Made by a program: the position numbers and the translations under genes. A stretch of DNA of 38,157 bases, taken from assembly GCF_943371255.1 (NCBI RefSeq), contig NZ_CALRUC010000028.1, positions 1-38,157 of the forward strand, written 5' to 3'. The DNA comes from Ferrovibrio terrae_B (GTDB taxonomy: Bacteria > Pseudomonadota > Alphaproteobacteria > Ferrovibrionales > Ferrovibrionaceae). Within the stretch, counting starts at the first letter, position 1, and each line of letters opens with the position of its first letter. Positions 7,480-14,329 of this stretch are shown piece after piece. Under the pieces are notes generated by a model. It had not been told where the DNA came from, did no database searches, and worked only from the letters and a program-made list of their open reading frames with translations.

Positions 7480-8036
7480 TACTTGCCGCGGCTCGGCTTG
7501 AGCTTGATGGCCTTGGTCTGCTTGGCGCGCCAGGCCTGCAGGCGCTTGGACAGCGCCGGATCGTTCAACGCCAGGATCGCGGCAGCCAGGAGTCCGGCAT
7601 TGATGGCGCCGGCCTTGCCGACCGCCAGCGCGCCGACCGGAATGCCGCCCGGCATCTGCTGGATCGACAGCAGCGAATCCAGCCCCTTCAGCGCCTTGCT
7701 CTCCACCGGCACGCCGAGCACCGGCAGATGCGTCATGGCCGCGGCCATACCGGGCAGATGGGCGGCGCCGCCGGCGCCGGCGATGATCACCTGGATGCCG
7801 CGCTGATCCGCGCTGTGGGCATAGTCATAGAGCCGCTGCGGCGTGCGATGGGCCGAGACGATGCAATGCTCGGCCGGCACCTTCAGCGCGGCCAGCACGG
7901 TGGCGGCATGCTCCATGGTGGCCCAGTCGGACTGGCTGCCCATGATGATGCCGACCACAGGCTTCCCTGCGGGGGACTTCCCCTGGGGGGCTTTGCCAGT
8001 GCGGGCCTTGGCTGGCGAACCTTTACGCGGCGCCAT
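7479..8036 (-). CDS. purE: N5-carboxyaminoimidazole ribonucleotide mutase
   Basis: 185 aa class I PurE. It moves the carboxyl group of N5-CAIR to C4, giving CAIR. Motifs: G-I-I-M-G-S-Q-S-D-W (about 29-38), S-A-H-R-T-P, A-G-A-G-G-A-A-H-L-P-G-M, and S-I-Q-Q-M-P-G-G-I-P-V. The first 25 or so residues are an added Lys/Gly/Pro-rich tail not usual in PurE. The ATG at 8036 is preceded by AGGAG with a six-base gap, so the tail is probably translated. The gene is first in the purEK operon; its promoter should lie in 8037-8221, divergent from the diguanylate cyclase. Confidence 0.97.
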   Translation of the reverse strand: MAPRKGSPAKARTGKAPQGKSPAGKPVVGIIMGSQSDWATMEHAATVLAALKVPAEHCIVSAHRTPQRLYDYAHSADQRGIQVIIAGAGGAAHLPGMAAAMTHLPVLGVPVESKALKGLDSLLSIQQMPGGIPVGALAVGKAGAINAGLLAAAILALNDPALSKRLQAWRAKQTKAIKLKPSRGK

Positions 8037-8221
8037 GAGTTACTCCTGCGGCGGAAAGCGGCGGATTATAGGGAGCGGGGTCAGGGTGTAAAGCCGGACC
8101 TCGGGATCGGGCCGAATGCCGGGAAAGCGGGGCCGGTTCCTGCTGTGGCAAGGCCGCGCGATCCATGCTTTGTTAACGCTTGGTGCGGCATGAGTAACGC
8201 AGACTGCCGCCACAGACGGCA

Positions 8222-9001
8222 ATGCCTGGAAAGCGAGGCATAGTGAAGATCGAGGACCGTCGACCGGTCGGGCTGGGTACCACGACTCCTATCGGGTCGG
8301 GTGGCAGCGCGCGCCCTGTCGCCGGCCCCTCCGGTCCGGCTGCTGCGCCCGCCAGCACAGGGGCCGTCAATCCTGCCGCCACCGCCACCGTGATGGGGAT
8401 TCCCGAACCCGAACTGACGCCGCGCGTGCGCGATGCGATCGTGCGCCTGATGGGCGAGGTGGACCAGCTGCGCGGCGAGCTGGGACGCACGCGGCATCGG
8501 CTGGCCGAACTCGAACGCCTGGCCGATCGCGACACCCTGACTCCGCTGTATAACCGGCGCGCCTTCGTGCGCGAACTGTCGCGCGCCATGGCCCATGTCG
8601 AACGCTACGGCCGGCCGTCCTGCCTAATCTATTTCGATCTCAACGGCCTGAAAGAGATCAACGACAAGCATGGCCATGGTGCCGGCGACGCGGCCCTGAT
8701 CCAGGTCGGCCAGATCCTGCTCGACAACACCCGCGAATTCGACGTGACCGCCCGGCTCGGCGGCGACGAATACGGCGTCATCCTGAGCGAGACCGATGCG
8801 CAGCAGGGCCGGGAGAAGGCTGAGCATCTGGCCGAGGCGATCCGCCGCCGGCCGCTGCACTGGGAAGGCAAGTCGCTGCCGCTGGATGCCGCCTATGGCG
8901 TCTATCCGCTCAAGCCCGGCGAAGACCCGGGCGCGGCCTTGGCCGCCGCCGACCAGATGATGTACAGCCATAAACTGTCGCGCCGCACGGCGCGGGCCTG
9001 A
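8222..9001 (+). CDS. Diguanylate cyclase (GGDEF domain)
   Basis: 259 aa, soluble. Residues 1-60 are low-complexity (Gly, Ala, Pro, Thr), about 75-102 form a coiled-coil with E-V-D-Q-L-R-G-E-L, and about 103-259 form the GGDEF domain. The active-site motif reads G-G-D-E-Y at 180-184, a Tyr in place of the usual Phe. The catalytic acidic residues are kept, and an inhibitory RxxD site (R171, D174) lies exactly five residues upstream, so an active, product-inhibited c-di-GMP synthase is likely. D-T-L-T-P-L-Y-N-R-R-A-F is the usual domain entrance. There is no sensor domain, so control may be by oligomerisation through the coiled-coil. A GTG at 8243 is an alternative start. Confidence 0.92.
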   Translation: MPGKRGIVKIEDRRPVGLGTTTPIGSGGSARPVAGPSGPAAAPASTGAVNPAATATVMGIPEPELTPRVRDAIVRLMGEVDQLRGELGRTRHRLAELERLADRDTLTPLYNRRAFVRELSRAMAHVERYGRPSCLIYFDLNGLKEINDKHGHGAGDAALIQVGQILLDNTREFDVTARLGGDEYGVILSETDAQQGREKAEHLAEAIRRRPLHWEGKSLPLDAAYGVYPLKPGEDPGAALAAADQMMYSHKLSRRTARA

Positions 9002-9031
9002 GCGCGGCCACGCGATCCTTTTTAATTCCGT

Positions 9032-9089
9032 CTTATTCGACTCTTATTTCGTCTTATTCGACTCTTATTCGCGCTTATTCCTGCTTAAC
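9032..9089. repeat. Helically phased CTTATT array
   Basis: CTTATT occurs at 9032, 9043, 9053, 9064 and 9074, followed by CTTAAC at 9084. The steps are 11, 10, 11, 10 and 10 bases, one per DNA turn. The first four units are two copies of one 20-base repeat with a 21-base period (9029-9048 and 9050-9069). Each copy contains a GACTC, matching the CcrM methylation motif GANTC (9039-9043, 9060-9064). It lies between the stop of the diguanylate cyclase and the promoter of the TfoX-domain gene. Regular phasing on one DNA face suggests cooperative protein binding or intrinsic bending (inference). Confidence 0.75.
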
Positions 9090-9132
9090 CGGCGCTAAAA
9101 CCAGCTTTCCGACCTAAAAAACCACTTGCATC

Positions 9133-9161
9133 TTGCTGTGACCTGATATAGAACATATAGT
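9133..9161 (+). promoter_or_regulatory. Promoter of the TfoX-domain gene
   Basis: TTGCTG (-35, 9133-9138) and TATAGT (-10, 9156-9161) are separated by exactly 17 bases. Transcription would start near 9168, leaving a leader of about 24 bases. This is the best sigma-70-like promoter in the window. Confidence 0.7.
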
Positions 9162-9165
9162 GAAC
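9151..9165 (+). promoter_or_regulatory. LexA-type SOS box GAAC-N7-GAAC
   Basis: GAAC at 9151-9154 and 9162-9165 with seven bases between. This is the direct-repeat LexA operator form known in Alphaproteobacteria (GTTC-N7-GTTC read on the other strand). It covers the -10 element, the expected position for repression, so the downstream gene is predicted to be induced by DNA damage. Confidence 0.7.
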
Positions 9166-9191
9166 AATTATCCGATTTCAAGGAGGGGGCC

Positions 9192-9683
9192 TTGGCGCGG
9201 GACGGCGATTTCGTCGCGTATGTGCAGGATTGCATGGCGGCCACCGGCATGGGGCCGGTGCAGAACGAGCGGCTGTTTGGTGGCCATGGCTTTCGCATCG
9301 ATGGCGAGATGTTCGCGGTGATCCTGCGCGGCACGCTGTTCTTCGTGGTCGACGACCAGAGCCGGCCGCGTTTCGAGGCCGCCGGCATGGGGCCCTTCAC
9401 CTATGCGCGCAAGAGTGAAACCCGCGTGGTGCCGCGCTGGTATGAATTGCCCGAGGATGTGCTGCTGGATGCCGACGATCTGCGCGACTGGATGCGCGAC
9501 GCGCTGGCCGCCGTGCGCCGCACCGCCAAACCGTCAGCCAAGAAGACTGCGCCAAAGAAAGTAGCGCCAAAGAAGACATCGCCAAAGAAGGCAGTGGCGA
9601 AGAAAACCATCACCCCGAAAAACAGCAGCAAAAAAGCGGCAAAAGCACCCGTCCGGAAAACCAAAGCCCGGCCGGTGCGATGA
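9192..9683 (+). CDS. TfoX/Sxy N-terminal-domain protein with histone-H1-like lysine tail
   Basis: 163 aa. Residues 1-105 are a TfoX_N domain (R-L-F-G-G-H-G-F-R-I-D-G-E-M-F-A-V-I near 27-44, then the conserved W-Y-E-L-P). The TfoX/Sxy family includes competence and CRP-S co-regulators, but stand-alone TfoX_N proteins are mostly uncharacterised. From about 112 to the end the protein is Lys/Ala/Pro-rich with KKxAP-type repeats, like eukaryotic H1 or bacterial histone-like tails, so non-specific DNA binding is likely (inference). The start is TTG at 9192, behind a strong AAGGAGG (9180-9186). A LexA-type box over the promoter predicts SOS control. Confidence 0.82.
   Translation: MARDGDFVAYVQDCMAATGMGPVQNERLFGGHGFRIDGEMFAVILRGTLFFVVDDQSRPRFEAAGMGPFTYARKSETRVVPRWYELPEDVLLDADDLRDWMRDALAAVRRTAKPSAKKTAPKKVAPKKTSPKKAVAKKTITPKNSSKKAAKAPVRKTKARPVR
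9540..9614 (+). repeat. 15-base coding tandem repeat (KKxxP units)
   Basis: Five in-frame 15-base units, each starting AAGAA, encode KKTAP, KKVAP, KKTSP, KKAVA and KKTIT in the tail of the TfoX-domain protein. Units differ by several bases. Such repeats can vary in number by slippage or recombination between strains. Confidence 0.7.
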
Positions 9684-9728
9684 CGCCGCACCTGACTGGG
9701 CTCGGGCTGAAACGATGGAGGCTGCGAC

Positions 9729-9938
9729 TCAGCGCAGCCGGTGCTGGATGCGGTTTTCACGCAGCCGCCGTTCGCGGGCGAGCATGAAAACGATCAGCAA
9801 TGGCAGGCCGCTCAGCATGGCCGCGAGATTGGCGGCCACCAGCCAATCGATATGAAACCAGGTCACCATACCGTCGGCGACAATGAAGAACTGGATGACG
9901 GCCAATACAATGAAGAAGGCAACACCGGGGAAAGCCAT
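9729..9938 (-). CDS. Small two-helix membrane protein
   Basis: 69 aa, family not recognised. Two hydrophobic helices are clear (about 5-22 and 34-52), joined by a short aromatic loop (M-V-T-W-F-H-I-D-W-L). The C-terminus is strongly basic (A-R-E-R-R-L-R-E-N-R), which would place it in the cytoplasm. The start is well supported by AAGGAG six bases before the ATG. It converges on the TfoX-domain gene but has its own upstream region. A structural or regulatory inner-membrane role is possible; nothing more can be said. Confidence 0.7.
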   Translation of the reverse strand: MAFPGVAFFIVLAVIQFFIVADGMVTWFHIDWLVAANLAAMLSGLPLLIVFMLARERRLRENRIQHRLR

Positions 9939-10066
9939 GATTGTCTCCTTTTCTTATGTGATTGCGACGCGTCACGACTGCATGGATGGAGACTAACCTG
10001 CGGAGCGGCGTGCCGCCGCCGACAAGGCTGTGACCCCTGTGATCGGATTGTGACCGGCATGGATTT

Positions 10067-10288
10067 TTGGCACCCGACGCAACCGCAAAGGCTGTCGCGG
10101 CACCGGCAGCCGGTGCCGTTATCTTCATCAGCGCCACCGGCCGTGGTGGCGAGCCCGCGCGTTTCGGTCGTCACGCCAATGCCAGCACTCCGATCTGGTC
10201 GAATTACACCGCCGTGTTCGGCTATGTGCTGAAGATTGTCGATGGCAAGGTCATCATCGAAGACTACCGCTACATCTCCAAGACCTGA
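10067..10288 (+). CDS. Short hypothetical protein or 5'-damaged remnant
   Basis: 73 aa if it starts at the TTG at 10067. From about codon 20 on, codon use is strongly coding-like (nearly all third positions G or C) and the protein ends V-F-G-Y-V-L-K-I-V-D-G-K-V-I-I-E-D-Y-R-Y-I, so the frame looks real. The start is poor: no ATG, GTG or ribosome site lies in frame. An ATG at 10059 is out of frame by one base across a run of five T (10064-10068); one extra T would join it to this frame. It may therefore be a frameshifted or truncated gene. No family is recognised. The rest of the 9939-10291 gap shows nothing I can name. Confidence 0.4.
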   Translation: MAPDATAKAVAAPAAGAVIFISATGRGGEPARFGRHANASTPIWSNYTAVFGYVLKIVDGKVIIEDYRYISKT

Positions 10289-10291
10289 CGG

Positions 10292-11680
10292 TCACCGCCT
10301 GCCATACCGCTTTTCAATGGCGGCATAGAGCGCGCGCAGGCCAGTGGCCTCGGCGCCGAGCGGGCGGCCGGGACGCGGTCGCGGATTCCACGCAAACATG
10401 TCGAGATGGGCGTAGGACTTCGTCTTGGTGACGAATTCCTTGAGGAACAGCGCGGCGGTGATCGAGCCGGCAAACGGCACATCGGCCGAGTTGGTGATAT
10501 CGGCCACCTTGCCTTCGATATACTCGCGATAGCCGGCATGCAGCGGCATGCGCCACAGCGGGTCGGCCGCATTCAGGCCGGCATCGAGCAGGGCCTGCGC
10601 CATCGCATCCTCGGTGGCATAGAGTGCCGGCAGATCGGGGCCGACCGCGACACGCGCCGCGCCGGTGAGCGTGGCGGCATCGATCAGCCAGTCGGGTTTC
10701 TCGCTATCGGCCTCGGCCAGGGCATCGCCCAGTACCAGCCGGCCTTCGGCATCGGTGTTGCCGATCTCCACGGTCAGTCCCTTGCGGCTGGTCAGGATGT
10801 CGCCGGGGCGGAAGGCATTGCCCGAAACGCTGTTCTCGACGGCAGAGATCAGCAGGCGCAAACGCACCGGCAGCTTCATTGCCATGATGGCAGCGGCCAG
10901 GCCCAGCATCACGGCAGCACCGCCCATATCCTTTTTCATATGCAACATACCGGCCGAAGGCTTCAGGTCGAGGCCGCCGGTATCGAAACATACGCCCTTG
11001 CCGACCAGGGTGAGCTTCGGGTGCTTCGGGTTGCCCCAGCGCAGGTCGATCAGGCGCGGCAGGCGCGCACTGGCGCGGCCCACGGCATGCACCATCGGGT
11101 AGTTCTGCTCCAGCAACTCGTCGCCGATGATCGTGCTGAACTCCGCGCCGCCCACCAGCGCCACGCCGCGCGCGGCCTCGGCCAGCTCCGCCGGACCCAT
11201 ATCGGCGGCTGGCGTGTTGATCAGGTCGCGCGCCAGCACGATGCCATCGTGTATGGCCGTCACGCGCTGCATATTCGCTTTGGCCGGCCAGACCAGGCGC
11301 ACGATTTTCTTTTCGATCTTCTTGTAGCGGTCGAAGCGATAGGCATTCAGCGCCCAGCCCAGGGCCGCGGCATCGCCGGCCTTCGCATCCGTCAGTTTGT
11401 AGTCGCCGGCCGGCAATGCGCCGGCGATGGCGGCAAAAGACCACAGGTCGGGAGTTTCACCGATGCCGGCCAGCACGCGGGCGGGTTTGCCGGTTCTGGT
11501 ATCGGGCAGCACCAGCACCTGGCCGGGTTTGGCCTTGAAGCCCTGCGCCTCGGCCAGCCCGGCGACCATGCCCTTTTCCCGGGGTGCCCGCGTGGCCCAG
11601 GCCTTGGCGGTCAGCGTCTCGACGGGAATGGCGGCGGCGGATTTGGCAATCAGGGTGACAGGCACGGCTAACCTCGGCAT
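10292..11680 (-). CDS. M17-family leucyl aminopeptidase
   Basis: 462 aa, cytoplasmic two-metal aminopeptidase that releases N-terminal amino acids from peptides. The catalytic domain carries V-G-K-G-V-C-F-D-T-G-G (K228, D233), K240, D251 and the signature N-T-D-A-E-G-R-L at 308-315 (D310, E312), so the metal site is complete. The N-terminal domain (about 1-135) is divergent, as in the PepB-like alphaproteobacterial branch rather than classical PepA, and I see no sign of PepA's DNA-binding role. The ATG at 11680 has no clear ribosome site. The gene is divergent from a GST gene, with about 86 bases between the starts. Confidence 0.92.
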   Translation of the reverse strand: MPRLAVPVTLIAKSAAAIPVETLTAKAWATRAPREKGMVAGLAEAQGFKAKPGQVLVLPDTRTGKPARVLAGIGETPDLWSFAAIAGALPAGDYKLTDAKAGDAAALGWALNAYRFDRYKKIEKKIVRLVWPAKANMQRVTAIHDGIVLARDLINTPAADMGPAELAEAARGVALVGGAEFSTIIGDELLEQNYPMVHAVGRASARLPRLIDLRWGNPKHPKLTLVGKGVCFDTGGLDLKPSAGMLHMKKDMGGAAVMLGLAAAIMAMKLPVRLRLLISAVENSVSGNAFRPGDILTSRKGLTVEIGNTDAEGRLVLGDALAEADSEKPDWLIDAATLTGAARVAVGPDLPALYATEDAMAQALLDAGLNAADPLWRMPLHAGYREYIEGKVADITNSADVPFAGSITAALFLKEFVTKTKSYAHLDMFAWNPRPRPGRPLGAEATGLRALYAAIEKRYGRR

Positions 11681-11766
11681 TGCAATGGTTCAATATGAAT
11701 ATGGGCGGCGGGCGATCCCTCGTCTATAAGGTGCCTGCCCAATTCGGGAAATACGGAGAGCCTATC

Positions 11767-12441
11767 GTGAGCGATCTCACCCCCAACTCTGATCTTGTTC
11801 TGGTCATCGGCAACAAGAATTATTCGAGCTGGAGCCTGCGCCCCTGGCTGGCGCTGAAGGCGACCGGCCGGCCCTTCCAGGAAAAACTGATCGTGCTGCG
11901 CCGGCCGGAAACCAAGGCCGAAATCCTGCTGCAGTCGGCGGCCGGCAAGCTGCCCGTGCTCAAGCACGGCGACCTGACAGTCTGGGAAAGCCTGGCGATC
12001 TGCGACTACATCGCCGAGACCTGGCCCGACGCGAAGCTGCTGCCCGCGGATGCGCGCGCGCGCGCCGTGGCGCGCAGCGTGATGAGCGAGATGCATGCCG
12101 GCTTCATGCCGTTGCGCCGCGAGTTGCCGATGGACATCGCCAAGCTGAGCCCCGCCGCCCAGCAGGGCGTGACGCCCAGCGAGGAGGCGCGGCTGGATAT
12201 CGCCCGCGTGCAGCAGATCTGGCAGGACTGCCGTGGCCGTTTTGGCAAGCATGGCGATTTCCTGTTCGGCGCCTTCAGCCTTGCCGATGCGATGTATGCC
12301 CCGGTGGCGACGCGGCTGCGCAGCTATGGCGTGGCGCTGGACCCGGTGTCGGAAGCCTATGTCAATGCGATCTATGCCCTGCCGGCGATGCAGGAGTGGT
12401 GTGCGGCTTCGGCCAGGGAAGCGCCGCTGCCGGAGAATTGA
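11767..12441 (+). CDS. Glutathione S-transferase family protein
   Basis: 224 aa. The N-terminal thioredoxin-fold domain contains N-Y-S-S-W-S-L-R-P-W (about 18-27), with the likely catalytic serines, then G-K-L-P-V-L and the glutathione-binding E-S-L-A-I pair. The C-terminal half is the all-helical GST domain with F-L-F-G-A-F-S-L-A-D-A. I chose the GTG at 11767, eight bases after GGAG; an in-frame ATG at 11680 would add a 29-residue extension foreign to the family. Function is glutathione conjugation or isomerisation of an unknown electrophile in the cytoplasm. It converges on the TAXI gene with a 16-base gap. Confidence 0.88.
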   Translation: MSDLTPNSDLVLVIGNKNYSSWSLRPWLALKATGRPFQEKLIVLRRPETKAEILLQSAAGKLPVLKHGDLTVWESLAICDYIAETWPDAKLLPADARARAVARSVMSEMHAGFMPLRRELPMDIAKLSPAAQQGVTPSEEARLDIARVQQIWQDCRGRFGKHGDFLFGAFSLADAMYAPVATRLRSYGVALDPVSEAYVNAIYALPAMQEWCAASAREAPLPEN

Positions 12442-12457
12442 GACCGGCGAGCCTTTT

Positions 12458-13495
12458 TCACGTAATCAGCTTCATCTCGCGATAGAAGCGTTCGGCGCCG
12501 ACATGCAGCGGTACGCTGACGCCGAGCAGGGCGGTGCCGAGACGGATGCGCTGCGCCATCGCCGGGCCGGCATCGAGAATCTTGCGATTGCGCGGATGCC
12601 ACAGGGCGCGCAGCAGCTCGTAGACCAGATCGGGGTCCAGGCTTTCCGGGCCGATCCACTGCATGCCGATGCTGAGCGTCTCGGTCTCCGGCACATCGCG
12701 ATAGGTATTGGCCGGGATGAAGTCGCGGGTGAAAAACTGGTGCCGGCGCAGCGCGCCTTCGATCTGGCGGCCCGACAGCGGCACCACGCGGGCGATCTCG
12801 CGGTCGGTCAGGTCGCCCACGGTCGGCGCCGGCTGGCCGGAAATCAGGAAGAAGGCATCGAGCTGGTCTTTCACCATCAGCTCGGAGGCCTCGCCGGGAT
12901 CGACCTCCAGCACGCGAATCTGGTTCATCCGCAGGCCGTAGGCGGCGAGGATGATCTCGGCATTGAAGCGCGTGCCCGAGCCGGTGCGGTCGATCGAGAC
13001 GCGTTTGCCGGCCAGTTCGCGAATATCGGTGATGTTGCTGTTGCGCCGTACCACCAGATGCACGGTCTCGGGATACAGGTTGGCCAGCACACGCAGGTTG
13101 GCCTGCTTGGCGCGGCGGAAATAAATGCCTTCACCCTGGAAGGCGCTGTAGACCAGATCGGCCTGGGCAAAGCCGGATTCGATGCTTTCGTTGCCGATGG
13201 CGGCCAGGTTGGCGACCGAGCCCTGGCTGGTCAGGGCCACGGCGATCAGGCCCGGCACGCCGCAGCTGCCGCCTTTTTCGCAGGGCCGGCTGCCGGGCGG
13301 ATTGGAGATGGCAGACGCCACCGTCACGCCGACCGGGAATGTCGTGGTATGGGCCGAGCCGGTGAGGATGCGGAAAAAGCCCCCGCTGTCTTTCCCCGCG
13401 GCAGGCGGCGCCAGCCAGGGCGCCGCAGCGAAGCTGGCACCGGCCAAAGCAGACCCCAGCAGGAAATCACGACGGCGTAGAGCAGGACCGGGCAT
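12458..13495 (-). CDS. Orphan TAXI-family solute-binding protein with Tat signal
   Basis: 345 aa. The N-terminus (R-R-R-D-F-L-L-G-S-A-L-A-G) is a twin-arginine signal, so it should be folded before export. The mature part is a TAXI-type TRAP binding protein: L-T-G-S near the start, the P-C-E-K-G-G-S-C-G-V-P-G loop (two cysteines, possible disulfide), A-G-K-R-V-S-I-D-R-T-G-S-G-T and the E-V-D-P-G-E-A region. No TRAP permease gene is adjacent; the only fused TAXI permease is 10 kb away with its own binding protein. It sits 21 bases after a SemiSWEET gene in the same direction. No ribosome site is visible before the ATG. Confidence 0.88.
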   Translation of the reverse strand: MPGPALRRRDFLLGSALAGASFAAAPWLAPPAAGKDSGGFFRILTGSAHTTTFPVGVTVASAISNPPGSRPCEKGGSCGVPGLIAVALTSQGSVANLAAIGNESIESGFAQADLVYSAFQGEGIYFRRAKQANLRVLANLYPETVHLVVRRNSNITDIRELAGKRVSIDRTGSGTRFNAEIILAAYGLRMNQIRVLEVDPGEASELMVKDQLDAFFLISGQPAPTVGDLTDREIARVVPLSGRQIEGALRRHQFFTRDFIPANTYRDVPETETLSIGMQWIGPESLDPDLVYELLRALWHPRNRKILDAGPAMAQRIRLGTALLGVSVPLHVGAERFYREMKLIT

Positions 13496-13516
13496 GCCGT
13501 CGGTTATACGCCGGGC

Positions 13517-13825
13517 TCAGGGGCCCGTCGAGCCGGTGGTTTCGGCCGCAGGTATCTTGCCCGGCCGGTCGAATTTCAGCTTGGCGACCAGCACGGCGGC
13601 AGTGAGGCCGAGGGTGACGATATTGGCGGCGATCAGGCCGGGCGAGCCGATCAGCAGGCCATAGACCAGCCACAGCGCGATGCCGACATTCATCAGCAGG
13701 AACATGCCGAGCGAGATGTCGCGGGCCGACCGGCTGCGCCATACCTTCACCACCTGCGGCACATAGGCCAGCGTGGTCAGGGCACCGGCGACCAGGCCGA
13801 TGGTTTCAATCGATTCGGAGGTCAT
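13517..13825 (-). CDS. SemiSWEET-type transporter
   Basis: 102 aa with three predicted membrane helices, the half-size bacterial form of SWEET sugar carriers, which works as a dimer. The PQ-loop motif Y-V-P-Q-V-V-K-V-W-R-S-R-S-A-R-D-I-S (about 21-38) follows helix 1, and L-M-N-V-G-I-A-L-W-L-V-Y-G lies in helix 2. The last 20 residues are a hydrophilic tail. The gene lies between a HIT gene (17-base gap) and the TAXI binding protein (21-base gap), all minus strand. Substrate is unknown; family members move sugars. Confidence 0.88.
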   Translation of the reverse strand: MTSESIETIGLVAGALTTLAYVPQVVKVWRSRSARDISLGMFLLMNVGIALWLVYGLLIGSPGLIAANIVTLGLTAAVLVAKLKFDRPGKIPAAETTGSTGP

Positions 13826-13842
13826 ACCGGCAATATACGCGC

Positions 13843-14253
13843 TCAGACGCGCGTGATGAAGGCGTTCTGCAGTTTGGCCACGGTGGCGCGCATCGTCGCA
13901 TCGTCATAGGGCTTGGGCGGCAGCTTACCCCAGATCGGGCCGGGCCAGGCACCATCCTCCTGGAAGCGCGCAATCACATGCACATGCAGCTGCGGCACCA
14001 CATTGCCGAGCGCGCCGACATTCAGCTTGAAGGGCTGGAACACATGCTGCAGCACGCGCTGGGCCTGGGCGATCTCGTTGATCAGCTGCTTGCGGTGCTT
14101 TTCGCTCAGCTCGACGATCTCGGTGATGTTCTCGACGGCCGGAACCAGGATGAGCCAGGGATACTGGCTGTCGTTCATCAACTGGACCAGGCAAAGCTTC
14201 ATGCGACAGACGGCGAAAGTGTCGCGGCGCAACTGGTCGTGCAGGGTGAACAT
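13843..14253 (-). CDS. HIT-domain protein with Q-x-H-x-H motif
   Basis: 136 aa. HIT proteins are nucleotide hydrolases or transferases. The HIT motif reads Q-L-H-V-H-V-I at 88-94, so the first histidine is Gln while the other two remain. The second His of the usual triad region (H92) is the expected nucleophile. The start M-F-T-L-H-D-Q-L-R-R-D-T and the L-M-N-D-x-x-Y-P-W-L-I-L-V-P block fit an alphaproteobacterial subfamily. It begins 76 bases from the divergent methyltransferase gene and may lead a HIT-SemiSWEET-TAXI transcript. A metabolic link is not obvious. Confidence 0.88.
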   Translation of the reverse strand: MFTLHDQLRRDTFAVCRMKLCLVQLMNDSQYPWLILVPAVENITEIVELSEKHRKQLINEIAQAQRVLQHVFQPFKLNVGALGNVVPQLHVHVIARFQEDGAWPGPIWGKLPPKPYDDATMRATVAKLQNAFITRV

Positions 14254-14329
14254 CGACTAAGGTTCGCTTTCTTTTTTGTGCGGCGCGATGGCCGTCCCGC
14301 GCTGATACCGATGTCCCGAGGATTTGTCC

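Noticed and set aside
9029..9090. Possible CRISPR or integron-like repeats
   Set aside because: Units are only about 10 or 21 bases with no unique spacers, no leader and no cas or integrase genes. Better described as a phased binding-site array.
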